A stretch of DNA of 64,000 nt from Takifugu bimaculatus (taxonomy: Eukaryota; Chordata; Actinopteri; Tetraodontiformes; Tetraodontidae). The stretch spans positions 7,289,294 to 7,353,293 of the forward strand of contig CP034991.1 of the NCBI GenBank assembly GCA_004026145.2, given 5' to 3'. The notes beneath the pieces are model-generated. The model saw only the letters and a list, made by a program, of their open reading frames with translations. It did not search any database and was not told where the DNA came from. Positions 14,249-28,286 of the stretch are shown piece after piece. Numbering within the stretch: position 1 is the first letter of the stretch; every line of letters starts with the position of its first letter. The translations under genes were made by a program, and so were the position numbers.

Positions 14249-17200
14249 GCAAAAGGATGTGGTACACTGACAATGGAGAGCCCCAGGCTGCTGAATACTT
14301 GAAATGACCTTGAACCTCGGTATTCTCCATTCCCATGGCTGCAGGGACGGTGAGCACATCTGTATGTGTGTGTGTGTGTGTGTGTGTGTTTGTGCATCTA
14401 TTGTGTATATGCTTTGCACCTTTTATGCACCTTTTTTATTTTCCAAAACTGTAGCACAGAAGATGTTCCTACAGATGGAGCTGGATGATATCAACATATT
14501 GTAGCACAGTGAGAAGTTTGTTTCAACATTGTGGCTGATACACTTTTATTGGTGCACGCTGCTGGTTCCTGGTCCACAGTGTTCTCTCTCTTCAGATGAT
14601 AGCCCCCCCTCCCGCTGTGCACACAAGCAACAGGCAGATATGAACTTGGCTGATGTGAACATGGCGTAAACACGCAGACGTGCACCATACACACAGAGGT
14701 ACATGCCGGTGCACGCTGATGAAGAGGACTCGCGGGTTAAGGACAGCGGCAGGGGGTGGGGATGGTGATGGGAGACCCAGCAAGGGGCGGTAAAGGCCAC
14801 GTCGTCGGGCCCAGCTTGGACACAAATGTCAACAGCATGACAACCTGAACACGGAGACCCAGCAGTGAGGGGTGACCAAGAGGATGCAGATAACACAGGT
14901 CCAAGAAAGGTTTTTCAGATTGAACTTATTCAAGATTCAACGGCCAAAAATAAAATAAGCTGCGTCTCCCTAATGTTCAAACCTTAACTGCAATGTCCTG
15001 GAAGGGAGGCGCACGTGTGCCATTTTCATCTTCATCTGCTCATTGGTTTAATTTCCACCGTGTCCAAAAACGTTGAATCCATTTTCAGGTTACATTCCAA
15101 CTGAAACATGGATGCCAAGGAGATCCAAGAGCACTGCATCTTATTTCCTCCGCTAAAGGTCAAAACCAGGCCATTCTGGGGTACGTCAGGTACTTTTCAG
15201 AGACGAAGTCTGCAGCTAATAGTGCTACTCCACGTCTTTCAGCACACTCCGTGACACAGAGCGCTGAAGACGGACAGCTTTAACTATTCAGCCAAACCAT
15301 TTAATCATCAGCTACACACCAGCGACAAGAGATGAATCCTGGGACCTCTTCCTCCTCTTTAACGTGCACAGCCGTCATAAAAGAGGCAAGTATTTTTCTC
15401 CTTCACCTGCAGGTGTGACCTTTGCCTTGGAAACGTAGTCAGTGAGAGCACGGTGAGTTCTGCAGATCACTGCCTGCTTTTGTGGCTCCACCCGGCGAGA
15501 TGGGGGTGATTTGTGCATGTGTTAAGGCAGAACTACTATTTTCCTACTTTGTCTTATAGATTGCTGCCATTATCCGGAGGTTTTTTTTTCTCTGGCTGAG
15601 ACCAGAAAGAGAGAGGAAAACAAGAGGGAGCCAAAGGATGGAGGAATTTCACCACTGTGAGTGACAACCTGGGATGTAGCTGTTGTTGCCAGCCACCTGC
15701 AGCTTAATCAGGCTATGCTTGAAATTAGACTTTGGCGTCATCGTTCAGCTTTGTTCATCTCGTATGTAATGCACGTGTTACTTGTCGTGCGGGTGCGATG
15801 TGACGCGATCCCTCGCGGCCTTCTTCTGCGACCAGCTTCCTTGGATGGTTTTTTTCCAGGGTGGGCACAGGGGTTGTGGAGCACGTGCATATGGGTCCAG
15901 TTTAACTCCGATCAAGGCGTATACATGCTGGAGCAAACCGATTCCCACCATTATCATGGTGTCAGATACAGAAACTGACACATTTACATGCACTTCAGTT
16001 GTCCAGGCATAGTGGGATGGAGTCAGATATTTGTTCCTTTAAAGATACTGGCACTTTCATCAACGTCTCCTTCCTGGACCTCTAGTCAGTTCTGTGTGCT
16101 GTTGAGGACTTCCGTGGCTTTCCAGGATGTTCGATTAGCATCACTTTTGGCCCATTGTTTCATTTTGTATTACATTGATGCTGTTAGGTCAGTAAATGGA
16201 CCGCATCAGTCTTTTGAAAACCAAGTTGTAAAAATTGAAAGTGAGTGAGGCCACCTGCCGATTAAGGAATAACCTCAACGCTTTTTTGTGGTTGCTGGGC
16301 TTTGACGGTGGGAAAAACTGGGAAGAGTTGAGCTTTCCTGGGCCACTTGTTTGGGCTGTGAATGAGCGGGTGCCCAAGCGGGAAGGATTCCTGCTAATTG
16401 ATTGCCTCAACTAACAACAACATTTAGCCAGGAACTGGCACGGCCCTTCCCCTTCTTTCTTTTTTTTTTTGTCTCGCTCTGGCACTAACGTGCCCCTCAT
16501 CTCATCCTCACAATCCTTCTGTAACCCCCCTTCCTCCGCCCTCTCTGCATCTTGCTCATGCAGAGGATGGGAAAAGTGATGCAAAGGTGCTGTGACAGGC
16601 AAAGCATCATCCAGCACCGTGAAAACAAAGAGGAACAAAGAACATCTGGGAGGAATGGGACGACACAGGAGAGGCAAAGATATGAACCGAGGGGCAAGAG
16701 GAGGAGACATGAAGGAGACAGAGGAACATAGCAGCAATATATATTTTTTTTTTTTTTTTTTTTAAATTTTATTTATTTATTTATTTTAAAAAGGCACAGA
16801 ATGCACGTGTGAGGAATAGAGAGAGATCAGAAGCACCTCTCTCCATCCCCCTTCAACTCTAGTCTCTGTTAGGTTCTCACTCACTCCTGCTCTATCCCAC
16901 ATCTCTCATTTTTACCCCCACCCCCCGACCCCCACCACCTCTCTCCTCATGCCCCTTTTTCACCTATCTCCCGTCCCCGCCTCTGCTCCTCACCCCATCT
17001 CTGATTCAGTTCTTAATAAGAGCAGGCGGGACAATGGTGCCATTGTTGCCCTTGTTTGGGAACCTGGGGCTGAAACAAATGCTGTTTACCAAAGCAGTGG
17101 CACACCCCCGACCCGCTCCTTCATTACAGCCCAGTCCAAGTCTGATTAAGTCAGCAAGCGCTAGAATAAACCACTGAGCTAGCTTCATCCACTCTTCATC

Positions 17201-17768
17201 TCCTCCTCCATCACTTCCTCTTGTGTCACACACTTGGGCAGGAAAATGAGAGGGGATAGACAAAATGAAGAGGAGGAGAAGGAAGACAGCAGAGAAGAGA
17301 TATATATGACATGGGTGGGGGGGGCAATCTAATCTTTTCAAAGTGACCTTCATAATCTAGGACATAGATAATTTCTTTATTAAAAATTCCCACCCGGTTT
17401 GGCCATGCTGGAGGCGCTGCCAATACGATAAATGCTTGAAATAACAGAAAACTCCATGATGGTGTCACATTATCAAGCTGATGCTTGTGGTGAGTCGATA
17501 GATTGAAACCCTTCACAGGAGCATGTGATGCAGAAAAATAATAATCATGAAAACAGTAAAAAAAAAATTAAAAAAAGTGGCGTCACAAATATGCGTAATT
17601 AGGCGGGACTGGTGTAATTTTTCTGGGTTATGGGATGTGGCATTTGTGGCGTAGGAGCATACATCAGCGTAAGCGCAACTGACAAATGCATGATCCCTCC
17701 CTCTCTGCAATAAGGCGTTTCACACTTTGCAGTAGAAAATATACAGTTTGACTTCACACACTTAGCGA

Positions 17769-17770
<2 letters not shown>

Positions 17771-17809
<39 letters not shown>
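17771..17809. repeat. (AC)n microsatellite
   Basis: An uninterrupted AC run of about 19 units in non-coding DNA. Confidence 0.97.
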
Positions 17810-17810
<1 letters not shown>

Positions 17811-18515
17811 GTACATGCGGGGGCGGCACTGATTTATGGATTTACGCACACAGAGTCTGCTGATTGCATTCAAAAACTACAGAGACATATTAGCTGCATT
17901 TATGTCAGTGAAGAGAATTCAATCATTAATCACAGCGACCCAACTATGCCTAATAACAAAAGACCTATCACCATCAAAAAGTAACATCATGCCAAGATAA
18001 AAAAAGAAAGAAAAGTGACGCTTTTTAGCCTAAAATGCTAGCTGTCATTTGACACTGTCTTATATGGTGTAGGAGGAGCTAAAAAATTCTACGTTGAATT
18101 CTTCGCCTGAGTGGGATGTTAAGTCTATAATTACCTTTAGACATTTTCTCTTGCATTTGAATTCATTTCCTCGTGCACCTCAATTGATCAAGCACATAGA
18201 CTGATGCTGCTGCCTCCTCCTGCCCTTCACATCTACCTTCAAAGGAGCTGCGAGTGTGAAAGCACAAATAAAGACAGGCACATGGGAATAGGTACAGTGA
18301 CATGAGCATTGATTCATAATTGGATCATATTCCATACACGGAACACACGTGCACAGTATTCCACCCGCTTGCATGTGCGTGCGCACCACACATCGGCCCT
18401 TCATTGAGAGCCAGTTTAGAGAAACTGCACTGAAGTCCCCTCCACATCTCTCATCTCTTGTTGCCTTACAATGCACGTTTCCCTTTTCACATTTGCCTGT
18501 TTGCGTGCGGCACGT

Positions 18516-18561
18516 GCACACACACACACACACACGATACACACACACACACACACACACC
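18516..18561. repeat. Interrupted (CA)n microsatellite
   Basis: Two CA runs are separated by a short GATA interruption at about 18535-18538. Confidence 0.95.
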
Positions 18562-19418
18562 CCATACTGCCGTTCAACAATTCCTGCCCCTCTGAAGACA
18601 GATCCCTCACAGCACCCAGGAAATTAACTTGACATTTGATGCAGACAGGAAAAAATATATATTTTTTTTTTCTTCTTTTTTTCAGATTTATTTTTGCTGG
18701 GGGGTGGGGGGAGGGGGGCAAAGTGTGCCAAAGCCCAGATAGCATAAACCCATCCCTTGTTCACCCACCCCCCCTTAAGCCCAGGGACGCGTTCGAGGGG
18801 GATTTTAGCGATCTGCATTGCAGACACCACTGGGTGGCCACAAAAGAAATGAGCTTCATCTTTCCTCTGTCCTCCTCGGTGTTTGCTGTCAGTCCCTCTT
18901 TGTTCCCATCTTTTATAACGCCGGTGTTTCATTTCAATATTCACTCCCCCTCTGAGTGATTTGGTGAATCTCCTTTCATCGGGAAGTTGGAAGAAACCGG
19001 GCCTGAATCATCACTTGCTGTATTTGGTTAAGGTGCACACCTGCAAGTCACTTCCTGTAATTTTAAATTACGGCTATGTTACATTATTAATGTCATGTCC
19101 TCATCAAGTATATTCTCTAAAAACAGGGCTGAACGTGTTTTTTTTTTGTCAGTTGTGGTGTGAATGCAGTACAAATGCTCCAAAACTGATAACTAGAACA
19201 AATAACTAGAACAAATAACGGCCTGCAATTTGACCCTGACTCTAAGCACAATGTCACGCCAGCCGCCGGAAAAAAACGCCTCATGTATGTCATGCATATG
19301 TTTAATAAGATTAATAACTGCATCACAAGCCGAGCAGTAACCCCGGCAACCAGCCCAAACATCATGAGCTCGAGCAGACCACAATTAATACATCATAATG
19401 CACGGAAACACTTTTCAG

Positions 19419-19420
<2 letters not shown>

Positions 19421-19480
<60 letters not shown>
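19421..19480. repeat. (AC)n microsatellite, about 30 units
   Basis: A pure AC run. Compound TG/AG (19612-19649) and CT/CA (19815-19862) repeats follow within 400 bp, making this a repeat cluster. Confidence 0.97.
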
Positions 19481-19481
<1 letters not shown>

Positions 19482-19610
19482 CAGACCGCCGACCAGCTAG
19501 TGTCTGTCTCAGTGTCCTCTGCATTAGACATGCAGGAATGTTAACATCATTATGCACAATTGTGAAGGTCTGCCAGTGCCCTCCCCCTCCACTAACATAT
19601 TGTGTCTGCA

Positions 19611-19611
<1 letters not shown>

Positions 19612-19649
<38 letters not shown>

Positions 19650-19831
19650 TATAAGCCATCTTTACATTCAAAATAGCCTTTAACATTAGGAAAGAAACCT
19701 TGCATAAAATATTTTAAAACCAAAAATGGCATCTATCTGTGTCCTCACTTTTTAGTCCATAATTACGTGATTTTTTACGTGTTTAAAAAGTTCAACATTT
19801 ATTTTTGATCAACTGCTCTCTCTCTCTCATT

Positions 19832-19862
<31 letters not shown>
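19612..19862. repeat. Compound repeats (TG)n(AG)n and (CT)n(CA)n
   Basis: TG passes into AG at 19612-19649, and CT passes into CA at 19815-19862. The two are roughly mirror-complementary in composition, so they could pair with each other on one strand. About 165 bp of ordinary sequence separates them. Confidence 0.9.
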
Positions 19863-20299
19863 AATGAGATACTTTTGTTTTGTGAATTCTAAAAATGTCA
19901 TTTAAAACAATAGAAGATAAACGACTGATTGTGAGAATCTGCATCGATGCAGCCACACAGCACAATTTGAGGATGGAAATATCGACATGAAAAATATTCA
20001 TTTGTTCATAAATGAAAACTCCACCGACACTCTTAAGGACCTTCCTAAAAAAAAAATCCGGCTTTGACAGGTGGATATTTTATAGAGTAAAATAGAAAAG
20101 AGGAGACTTTCATTCGAGTGTTGCTAATATGCAGCGATCTTGACATTGCAACATCCCACAATGCAACGCTGGTAGCACTCATTGGCCGGCTGGTTTTATT
20201 GTCCTCATAAGTGCGTCTTAAACTCTGGCTGTTGTTGCGCCCTAAAAGGAAACGGAGAACAATGCCCAGGTAACTCCACCTAGAATTAGCAGTGAGAAT

Positions 20300-20700
20300 A
20301 ACCAGCTCTATCCGGTTATATGTGGAGGGAAAATTCTAGAAAACCTGGCTGCCAAATATGCACAAGAGATTCCGAATCAGATTTCAAACCAATATATTTC
20401 CATCTTGCTGCTTTTAACTTAAAGGCGGATTGTCCGGCAAGCCTTGTATACAAAGCCCTTGGCATCCGTCTGCTTATACAAACTCCTGCCTCCCGCCACC
20501 TCCCTATTCCTTGCTGCCAGCGATTTGCATTCATTTGCATGATTTTACGATGTGCATATCCTTTGTTCCGACTGTATGATGATGCCAAAGAAACCCCACC
20601 GCAAGCAGCGCCATTACATCGGCGGCTAAAAGCGACTCGCACATCAAACAAGAAAGAAAAAGCTGCACTTTTTCTTTGAAAGAAAAAAAATCCGTTTTAA
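20300..20700. promoter_or_regulatory. Candidate conserved non-coding element
   Basis: About 400 bp free of simple repeats between repeat-rich flanks. It contains homeodomain- and POU-like words, including two ATTTGCAT-type sites at about 20523-20540. No reading frame in it looks like a real protein. The call rests on sequence texture and location in the mir-9/mef2c neighbourhood only. A cross-species alignment would decide it. Confidence 0.25.
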
Positions 20701-22269
20701 TTATAAATCGATAGGCAGAGGCTTGCAGAAATGCCAGACTCATGGCTGATGATGTAGTTCATGTGAGGGGGGGGCGGGGGGGGGATGTTCCAGTTTTGTG
20801 ATTTTTATTTTTTTTAAACAGGACATATTGTGCTATCGCTGAGAGGCACGAACAGCTGCAGTGTATAGCATTGGGGGGGGGGGGAGGATTTCATCCGAGC
20901 ATGAAATATGGAATTACTCGACAAATACGGAAAGGGGGGGGGGGAATTACAGATGGAGAGCAAATCACTGAATAGGAAATAAATCTTTCACATATTTGAC
21001 ATTATTATTGTGAGCACTGCCTTTTCTTCCTCCCCCCATCACTTTGGTCATTTATTAACTAAAGCGGCTGCGTTTCCACCACCATCACCTGCACAATTCT
21101 TCTCTCGCACGTCTGCGAAAGAGCCTCCTGATGTCTCCTCGTGTGGCTTTTGTCCACTGATTTACGCACACGCACACTGTAACACTGCTTAATCATGCAG
21201 GCCCATGCAGACGTCTTCATTAATGGCTGCGGGCTTGCACCGACGCTCCAGCAGACCTACAGCACTAGGGTGCTCGCACGCACAAGCACGGGCGCTGCAT
21301 TAGAAATGCTCGACCCCGCGGGCGCACCAAGCAGCTGAGCTCCAATATGCACGCCTGATAGATGATTATAGTGCAGCATCGGCGACGAGGCGCCGCAGCA
21401 CGGGCAAACTGTACTGTATATAGTCAACAATCAGCATTCATGGCTGCTGATTTGAGTGTGTTGTGGATGGCCTCTAGGCGGAGGGACACAGTCTGTCAAT
21501 CAAAGCTTCGCTCTGGTTCTGCGTTTCTGAAAGCTGTTTATGTTTTTTTTCTTTCGTAGAATATAAAGAAGTAACTGAGGCATCTGTTTGTGTGTTTTGT
21601 AAATGAAGATCTAATTCTTCCGCGCGGTCCGACAAATGCTGTGCGTCGGTGGTGATTAGGCCCCGAATACAAACTCATATCTGTGTTTCTCAGTCTTCGG
21701 TGGGATTGTCATTGTCTCTCGCCATCTGCACCACGGGCTTGGCGCGGCTGCCAAAGGCGACCGTCTATTTCCTGTTCGCCGTCAGAGCGGGAATAATGGG
21801 GTCAAAGTTGAGAGACGTGACAGACTGTAATCAGCTGCTGCCGGTTCATTTGCGTCCGTGTCGTGAGAGCAAATTCGGCTCATTAAAATGTTGGTCTGTT
21901 TCTTTAATACAATAAATGTCACATGTAATAACGGCTGCGCGTCTAATAGATGGAGTGAGTCATCTCGCCGTGAGCGCAAATACTGTATGGCGAGGTTGGA
22001 GGATAATGATGATTGCAGCGTCGATTTGAATGGGGGACATTGTTTGAACCACTTCCTGTCTTACTGTGTGTTTGGGCTAGTGCACATGTGTTGCTGTGAT
22101 GAGTAACCTCTGTTTCCCCCCTGTTTCTCGACTTTGGTACGGACCACGGGGCCAAGACTGGGTCATGGGACTTGATATTGGCCACCATGAAATGGCCCGA
22201 GCGCCTCTCAAACCGCTGTTCTCCTGTTTGCTCAGTCCTCTGGACCACTGCAGCATCTGCACCTCCATC

Positions 22270-22300
<31 letters not shown>
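22270..22300. repeat. (AC)n microsatellite
   Basis: A pure AC run of about 15 units. A similar run occupies 22671-22699. Confidence 0.96.
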
Positions 22301-22302
<2 letters not shown>

Positions 22303-22668
22303 GCTAACTTTGCTGCAGGCGAGCAGACCCACACACCAGCGGAGAGACGCGGAGGGTAAAGCGCTCAGTTTGCTAACAAAGACTTATTTTACCAATATTG
22401 GGGTTTATTTTTGAATTTAAGATGAACAAAATCAGAGGTTGTTTTCAATTAGGTCAGTGTGATGAACCTGGGAAAAAAGGGATAAAATTTGCTTTGTTGC
22501 AAAAACAGGATCAAGAAGAAAACAACATTCACACACATGCACGCTCACACACATTTAACAGATCCAACTCACCTCATTGGGGTCCAACAGGAAGCAAAAT
22601 TCCCGAGATGTCGTTTGGCCTCCTGTGTGTCAGCAGCTCTCCACAGCTTACTTCCTCCATCACTGCAA

Positions 22669-22701
<33 letters not shown>

Positions 22702-23419
22702 GTGAGTACATTTACCAAGAGGTAACCTTTATGCATTGAATAACTCGTCTTGAACAAATTGACGTGTTTCCACTAAAAAGACAGCAGGGGAAAACAAATT
22801 CCCATTTCCATGGCAGGAGGAGGAAGCAGAGGTAGCATTTACCTTTGCTAAGTTTACTTGCAGGAATTCAAATTGGCAATAACTTTGTGCAAATGTCGCC
22901 TCAACCTTTACTCTTTGCCAAAAATAGCAAGTGAAACTTGGGCCTAAATGGCACACAAATCTCTCTCTTTAGTTTGGGGATCGTTTGAAGGTTAGACAAA
23001 GACTTTTTCTCCCTGTTTCAGGAATGGGCGAAAGTGGGGAAATCCAGGAACGTCTCCAGCTGAACTGTTGACCCCCGGACAAAAGGTCAAATGTCAAGGT
23101 TAAGAGAGGAGCCCTGTTTGAGGTCCAATGAGCACACGTCAAAAATGAAGATGTTTTCATTTCTTTTGCTGCGGTTCATTGTTTCCCTCTAGATAATCGG
23201 GAATGCCGACATTCCCCTAATGTGAAGCCAAGTGCAAGCATCAGACGAGTGGCGCTGTTGTGCTGTTGTTTTCATTTTCTTCTGGCAGTGTGAACAGTTT
23301 GTGAATATACACACTACTCTCCATTTTTTTCCTGGATTATTGTCCTGTTTTTTTCCCTCCCCGTGATGGTTAAGCTCCTCTTGGCATGTCAGCATCAAAC
23401 CGACTGCCACATTTTATTA

Positions 23420-23420
<1 letters not shown>

Positions 23421-23498
<78 letters not shown>
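23421..23498. repeat. (AC)n microsatellite, 39 units
   Basis: The longest uninterrupted dinucleotide run in the left part of the window at 78 bp. Confidence 0.98.
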
Positions 23499-23501
<3 letters not shown>

Positions 23502-24049
23502 ACTGTACAGGCGAAATGCAATAATGCAGCCGAACGCCATCGTCTTTAATCAGTTCATTTATTTCAGACTTATTTATTTCATCAAACACACCGGGAAGGA
23601 AACAACGCGGCAAATTCCAAAAACTGCCCAGGAAGCAAATTCACAAGTGCCGAATGACTGGAGCACACGCGGAGGGCTTCTCCGGGAGCTGCTCTTCACC
23701 TCCCTGTTGCAATGTTTTGTGGTTGTGTGACCAAACAGTTTGTGTGTGTTTCCAGCCCTACGGCGGGGTTTAGGGTAACTGTAGCGCACATCCCCCTCCG
23801 CCTTCACCCCCGTTCCCTTTGCGGCTTGTGTGGCTTGTCTCATCCCATTTCTCCTTCTGCTCCTCTATCTCCCTCCTCCACACCGATCTCCCCATCGCCC
23901 CTCTGCTCGTGAGTGGGGTGGGTTTGGTTGTTGGCGGGCGGGGGAGGGGGGGGGGGGGTTGTGAAGATGGTGCCAAGAACCAACCTCTGTTTTCTCTGGT
24001 GCAGTGGTGTGGTGATGCAGTTGATGGTAAATGTGATGCAGATTGCATA

Positions 24050-24050
<1 letters not shown>

Positions 24051-24113
<63 letters not shown>
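24051..24113. repeat. (CA)n microsatellite, about 31 units
   Basis: A pure CA run. A G-rich patch lies about 100 bp to its left at 23937-23960, and a short TG/AG compound run lies at 24872-24905. Confidence 0.98.
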
Positions 24114-24115
<2 letters not shown>

Positions 24116-24871
24116 TGCTCTATAATGTACAAAGCTCACGAATTTTCCTATTGGAATCACTACATTCATCATAATTTAAGCGAGTGGCGCGTCACTGTCC
24201 CACTGTGCGTGTCTTCATTATCAACACCTCTCCACTGCACATTTCCTCTACAAGACGCACGTCTTTGCTCCACCCTGGTGAATTTTAATGTTTCATTATC
24301 CAAAGTCGAGGTGTGATTTGCCACCCAGCCCCCCCCTCACCATGCTGCCTCATTCCCTCCCAGTAACAACCTATTAGCCAACGCCGGGCTCAAACATGCA
24401 GCTTTTTAATTACTTCCATTTCTTTGGCAGCGTCGCAGGAAACAGGGGAGGTGACGAAGAAGGCAAACAGCTGATATTGCATGTATATTTTAAGCGGGAG
24501 ACAACAGGCTGGTTATGCACGTGGAACCGACACGTGACTTTGAGATGCTCACGGAAGTAACACGAATGCCTTCACAAAAGCACGTCGGCGCTCACACTCA
24601 TGTTAAAGCTAAACTCTAGCTGTGCCATTACTTTGCAGTATTTGTGCGCCCTAAAACGGCGATGATGTCAGTTATAATTCATCTTCCTTCCATTTCCTGC
24701 ACACCTTTCTCCACGCGTTGCCTCTGGAGCACTTCAGGAAGAAAGGGAATGCTAATGCTGTGTCTCTACCACGCCGAACAATGCACGCGCTTGCCTGTGT
24801 GCGCCACTGTGTATATGCCACCTCAATAAGCACATTTATGCTAATTAACTCGAATTAGAGGTCACCTACAA

Positions 24872-24905
<34 letters not shown>

Positions 24906-25189
24906 TGGCACAAAGTGAACCCTCGACATGGACGACAACAAGGTGTTAACATAAATGTCCTATACCACTAACTTCCCCCTGTTTTAAAATAAATCTCTGT
25001 ATTATTGAAAAGCCCTGTTTTCCCAATGTCCCTTTATCCAAAACTGACTCTAATAATGTCATAATTCCTATTATTTTACTTTTATGACTGTAACTTACTG
25101 AATGGATAATATTACAACAAAGGTTTTTTTTTTTTCATGGAGCTGCACATCTATTTTAAATTATATCTATCAGGATTTTTAAATTCTAA

Positions 25190-26780
25190 TTTCCTATAAA
25201 TCCTAAAATGCAACCGACCCAATTCTAATTTAACTGTAATGGCCGTCGAGTATTAGCGCTCGTGCAACAGAAGAATACGCACGCGCCGGTCTTGCACCGC
25301 AATCGGGGGAATTAATACATGCAAAGGAAATTGTCGGCATGCATATTGTCCGGTGGTAATTGAATAACTGACGCAGGGAGCCCTGTGCTGTTGGTGCGTT
25401 TGTACGCGCTAATGTGTGAGCGCGTGCATACACGTGCATATGCCAGCAGACATTTTAGGTCTACCCTCCTCACACTCTCACGACTGCCAAATGCCTTAAG
25501 ATGGTGGCACCTTGAGGCAGAGACACACACTCGTAGAAAAAGCCAACCTCCTCCTCCCTTTCCTTCCACCTCAGGTCCTCACGACAACACAGGATGCCCC
25601 CCCCCCCTTTCTAACCCTAAGCCCCCCTAATAAATATTTAATTCGTCCCTCTCTAATAAGGATATTAGGCAAGTACAGCCCAGCCCGGCCGTATATGCAT
25701 GAGTCCTTTCTCATCAAATTTACATAAAAGGGCCAGATGCTAATGCGAGCGCTGCTACCACTGCTCGCTATTCTATATGAACTGGAACTGGCTGTCTACT
25801 CTGGGAACACAGAGTATCATTTAATTGCCAAACCGCACATGCATATTTTTCAAATGGTCTCTGCTTTCAAACTGCATCTCAGCCACGCTATCACGTGCGT
25901 TGCAAAGGGCGGAATGGCGGACATATTTTAATTATAGTGGGAGTATTTATGCCTATTTAATGGTTTCAAAAAGGCCTTAATGCAGCCGTGTTTGTGCATA
26001 ATTTTCAGAAAGGACAAATGTGGATATCCAGATCATGACCTCAGAGTGGGAGATTGTTCAAGATTTAATCATCAGTTCTACAATTGAAGTCAATCTCTGT
26101 GTGAAAGGTACATAACGCTGGTGTTTAGGCTCGGGGAAATGAAAAGAAATACTAAAATAAAGGGCTGGTTTTGACACAACAGGGTGCCCTGGTGGACAGT
26201 AAGCTGCATATAATGCGGCAATAACATCATAGCTGACGCTTAAATGCAGAGTGGAGCATATGGCTTGTTCAGACCGAGCGCCTTCATGTTTGTAATTAAT
26301 AGAGGATGAATAATGCAGTGACACGAAATACATTATTTACACCCTTTCATCTTCAAGGAGGATTCAAAGCATATTTCAGATGCAATTATAGTAATTTATT
26401 TATAGAGTATTATTTGCATAATGAAAAGCCAGCAGAGCACAGATATGTTGGAGAAAAAGGCTACAGTCAGCTTTAGACAGGTGGGGCAAAAATAGTCCTA
26501 TTGTGCACGTTGCTGCCTCAGGACGGGTATTTTAGCATGGAGCTACAAAGATGAAAGGATCTCACAGTCGTTGCATTATTCTATGAAATATGTATACAAA
26601 ATGTGGAAAGTCTCCATTCTGTCCCGACTGGGGTCCTCTAGTTTTGTTTTTTCTATTTTCTAATCAACGACCTGTCGTCAAGCGATGTCATTTCCTGCTT
26701 AGACGTACGAGTGCTTTTGTGAGCAATAAAAGATGCTACAATAATAAATCAAGGCACGTCCGTCAGAATTAGCTCCCAAC
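25190..26780. promoter_or_regulatory. Repeat-poor AT-rich block, candidate conserved non-coding DNA
   Basis: This 1.6-kb block is almost free of microsatellites, in contrast to both flanks. It carries many TAATTA, TTTAAT and ATGCATAT type words (for example 25625-25640 and 25925-25965) of the kind found in developmental enhancers. I see no coding exon. The assignment is inferred from composition. Confidence 0.25.
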
Positions 26781-27399
26781 TGCCTTTACACTCGGACAAA
26801 TGCATCTTTTGCACGGACCAACTTTGTCCTGTGCTACCAGAGGTATAAAAGCAGACAGGAATCCTCGCGAAGGACTCGGCAGACAGGCAGACGGCTCGGT
26901 GAATACAACTCTGACAGGGTGTCACAGTCCAAGGTGCCGGAGAAACATGTCCGCCGTGCGTATCCACACGGCCAAGAGGAGGGGAGGAAGGTACGGAGGG
27001 CCAGAGCACAGCATGCCCGCTGGTCCCCATAAGACGCTCAAGTGGCCATGCATGATGTCATTAAAGAGGGCCAAACCGTGACATTCCTCAGTGGATTAAT
27101 GGCAAAGTTTTGGCTGGCTGGTCCGTTATAGGGGGTCGATCAGATCTCTGGTGATCATCAATGACACCGTTAATGAAGAAAGAGGTGGCTTGTTGAGCGT
27201 TTCTCTTGGACAGACCCTGATGTGGGATTATATATATTATATACAGACTGCGGCTTTGAGTGTCTCGCTGTTCTCTCAGCCGCTAGATTACCGTCACCGC
27301 CTCACGTTGGAGACACGACTCCAGAAACTTCCATTTAGACGGATCACCTGGGAGGAGAGGCATCGGGAAGCCTGCGCGGGGCTGTGGTGACAGGGGGTT

Positions 27400-27620
27400 G
27401 GTGGCATTCTCGTTCCTCACACTGAGCGCGCGACGCGCACGGCCACGAGCGCGCACGTCCGCACACACGTGCGGGGCGGCAGTCTGTCTTGCGCTGGCAG
27501 GGGCTGACGCTGCCATGCGCACGGTGATCTCACCTACTGTTGCCGTGGCGACACCAACCAGAGGGAAAAGCCGCCTTGTTTGTGCACATGCGCACGAGCG
27601 CACGCACGCTTGGATTGTGA
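27400..27620. promoter_or_regulatory. CpG-rich segment with an RFX-like X-box
   Basis: CpG dinucleotides are dense, notably at 27425-27480. The 14-mer GTTGCCGTGGCGAC at 27539-27552 differs at two positions from the palindromic RFX X-box GTTGCCATGGCAAC. CpG density together with an X-box suggests an unmethylated regulatory element or promoter. No linked exon is visible, so the transcribed strand is unknown. Confidence 0.35.
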
Positions 27621-28221
27621 CAGAAGCCTTAGCTGGAGGAAGGAGAAGAGGAGGAGGAGGAGGAGGAGCTGGAGGAGGAGGGCCTGCAGGAGTTCACATT
27701 GTGCCTTGCTTGTTTAAGGTTTATGCCTCATTCACTTGCTCCCTTTTACAAGGGGGGAGACTCAACCGGCCCTTTCGATTATCAAGCCAATAAATTGGGG
27801 CACGACTCTCTCGTGAAAATGGCAGGTCAGTGCTTTAACAGGCTCCCTCTTCCTACACGAGAAGGCAGAGGATGTTTACGGAGGTTAATTAGCACCAGCT
27901 CTGTGCTGAGACAGAGCAACTTAATGAGAATGCGAAACGTCACATATCACACCAGGACGAGCTGGAGAACACATGCGCGCGCGCACGCACGCCAGCTCCA
28001 ATATTACAAAGTACCCTCCAGCTGGTATTGTTGAGTTCTATTAGTGATGAAGAGCTAACTCAGACTATAGGGGTCATCTGCTCATCAATGGGTGGTGGTG
28101 GCCTGGCCTGCTCTACAGCCATGAATGCACCGAATTCATTACCCGTGCTGCACAGATGGTGTCTGGCTGCCTGTCTCAAGTTCAAGTTCATGTCCAGGAG
28201 ACAGCCACCGAAAGAGAGGGC

Positions 28222-28222
28222 C

Positions 28223-28286
<64 letters not shown>
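28222..28286. repeat. (CAGA)n tetranucleotide microsatellite, about 16 units
   Basis: A near-perfect tandem array of CAGA. It gives artificial Thr-Asp-Arg-Gln frames in all three phases. It has no spacers, so it is not a CRISPR array. Confidence 0.98.

Larger units (their letters stand above)
1..20300. other. Intergenic DNA with no supportable gene, rich in microsatellites
   Basis: No open frame in this stretch resembles a known protein, and the longer frames are either CA-repeat translations or unsupported random frames. It holds many simple repeats (listed separately), homopolymer runs (T at 168-184, G at 6469-6484, G at 13806-13821, T at 16745-16763) and purine- or pyrimidine-rich patches. 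Its position downstream of mef2c and mir-9 suggests the gene-poor side of the MEF2C neighbourhood. One weak terminal-exon-like signal at 5636-5679 is discussed under findings. Confidence 0.6.

Noticed and set aside
28222..28286. CRISPR-like repeat array
   Set aside because: It is a simple tetranucleotide tandem repeat with no spacers in an animal genome.
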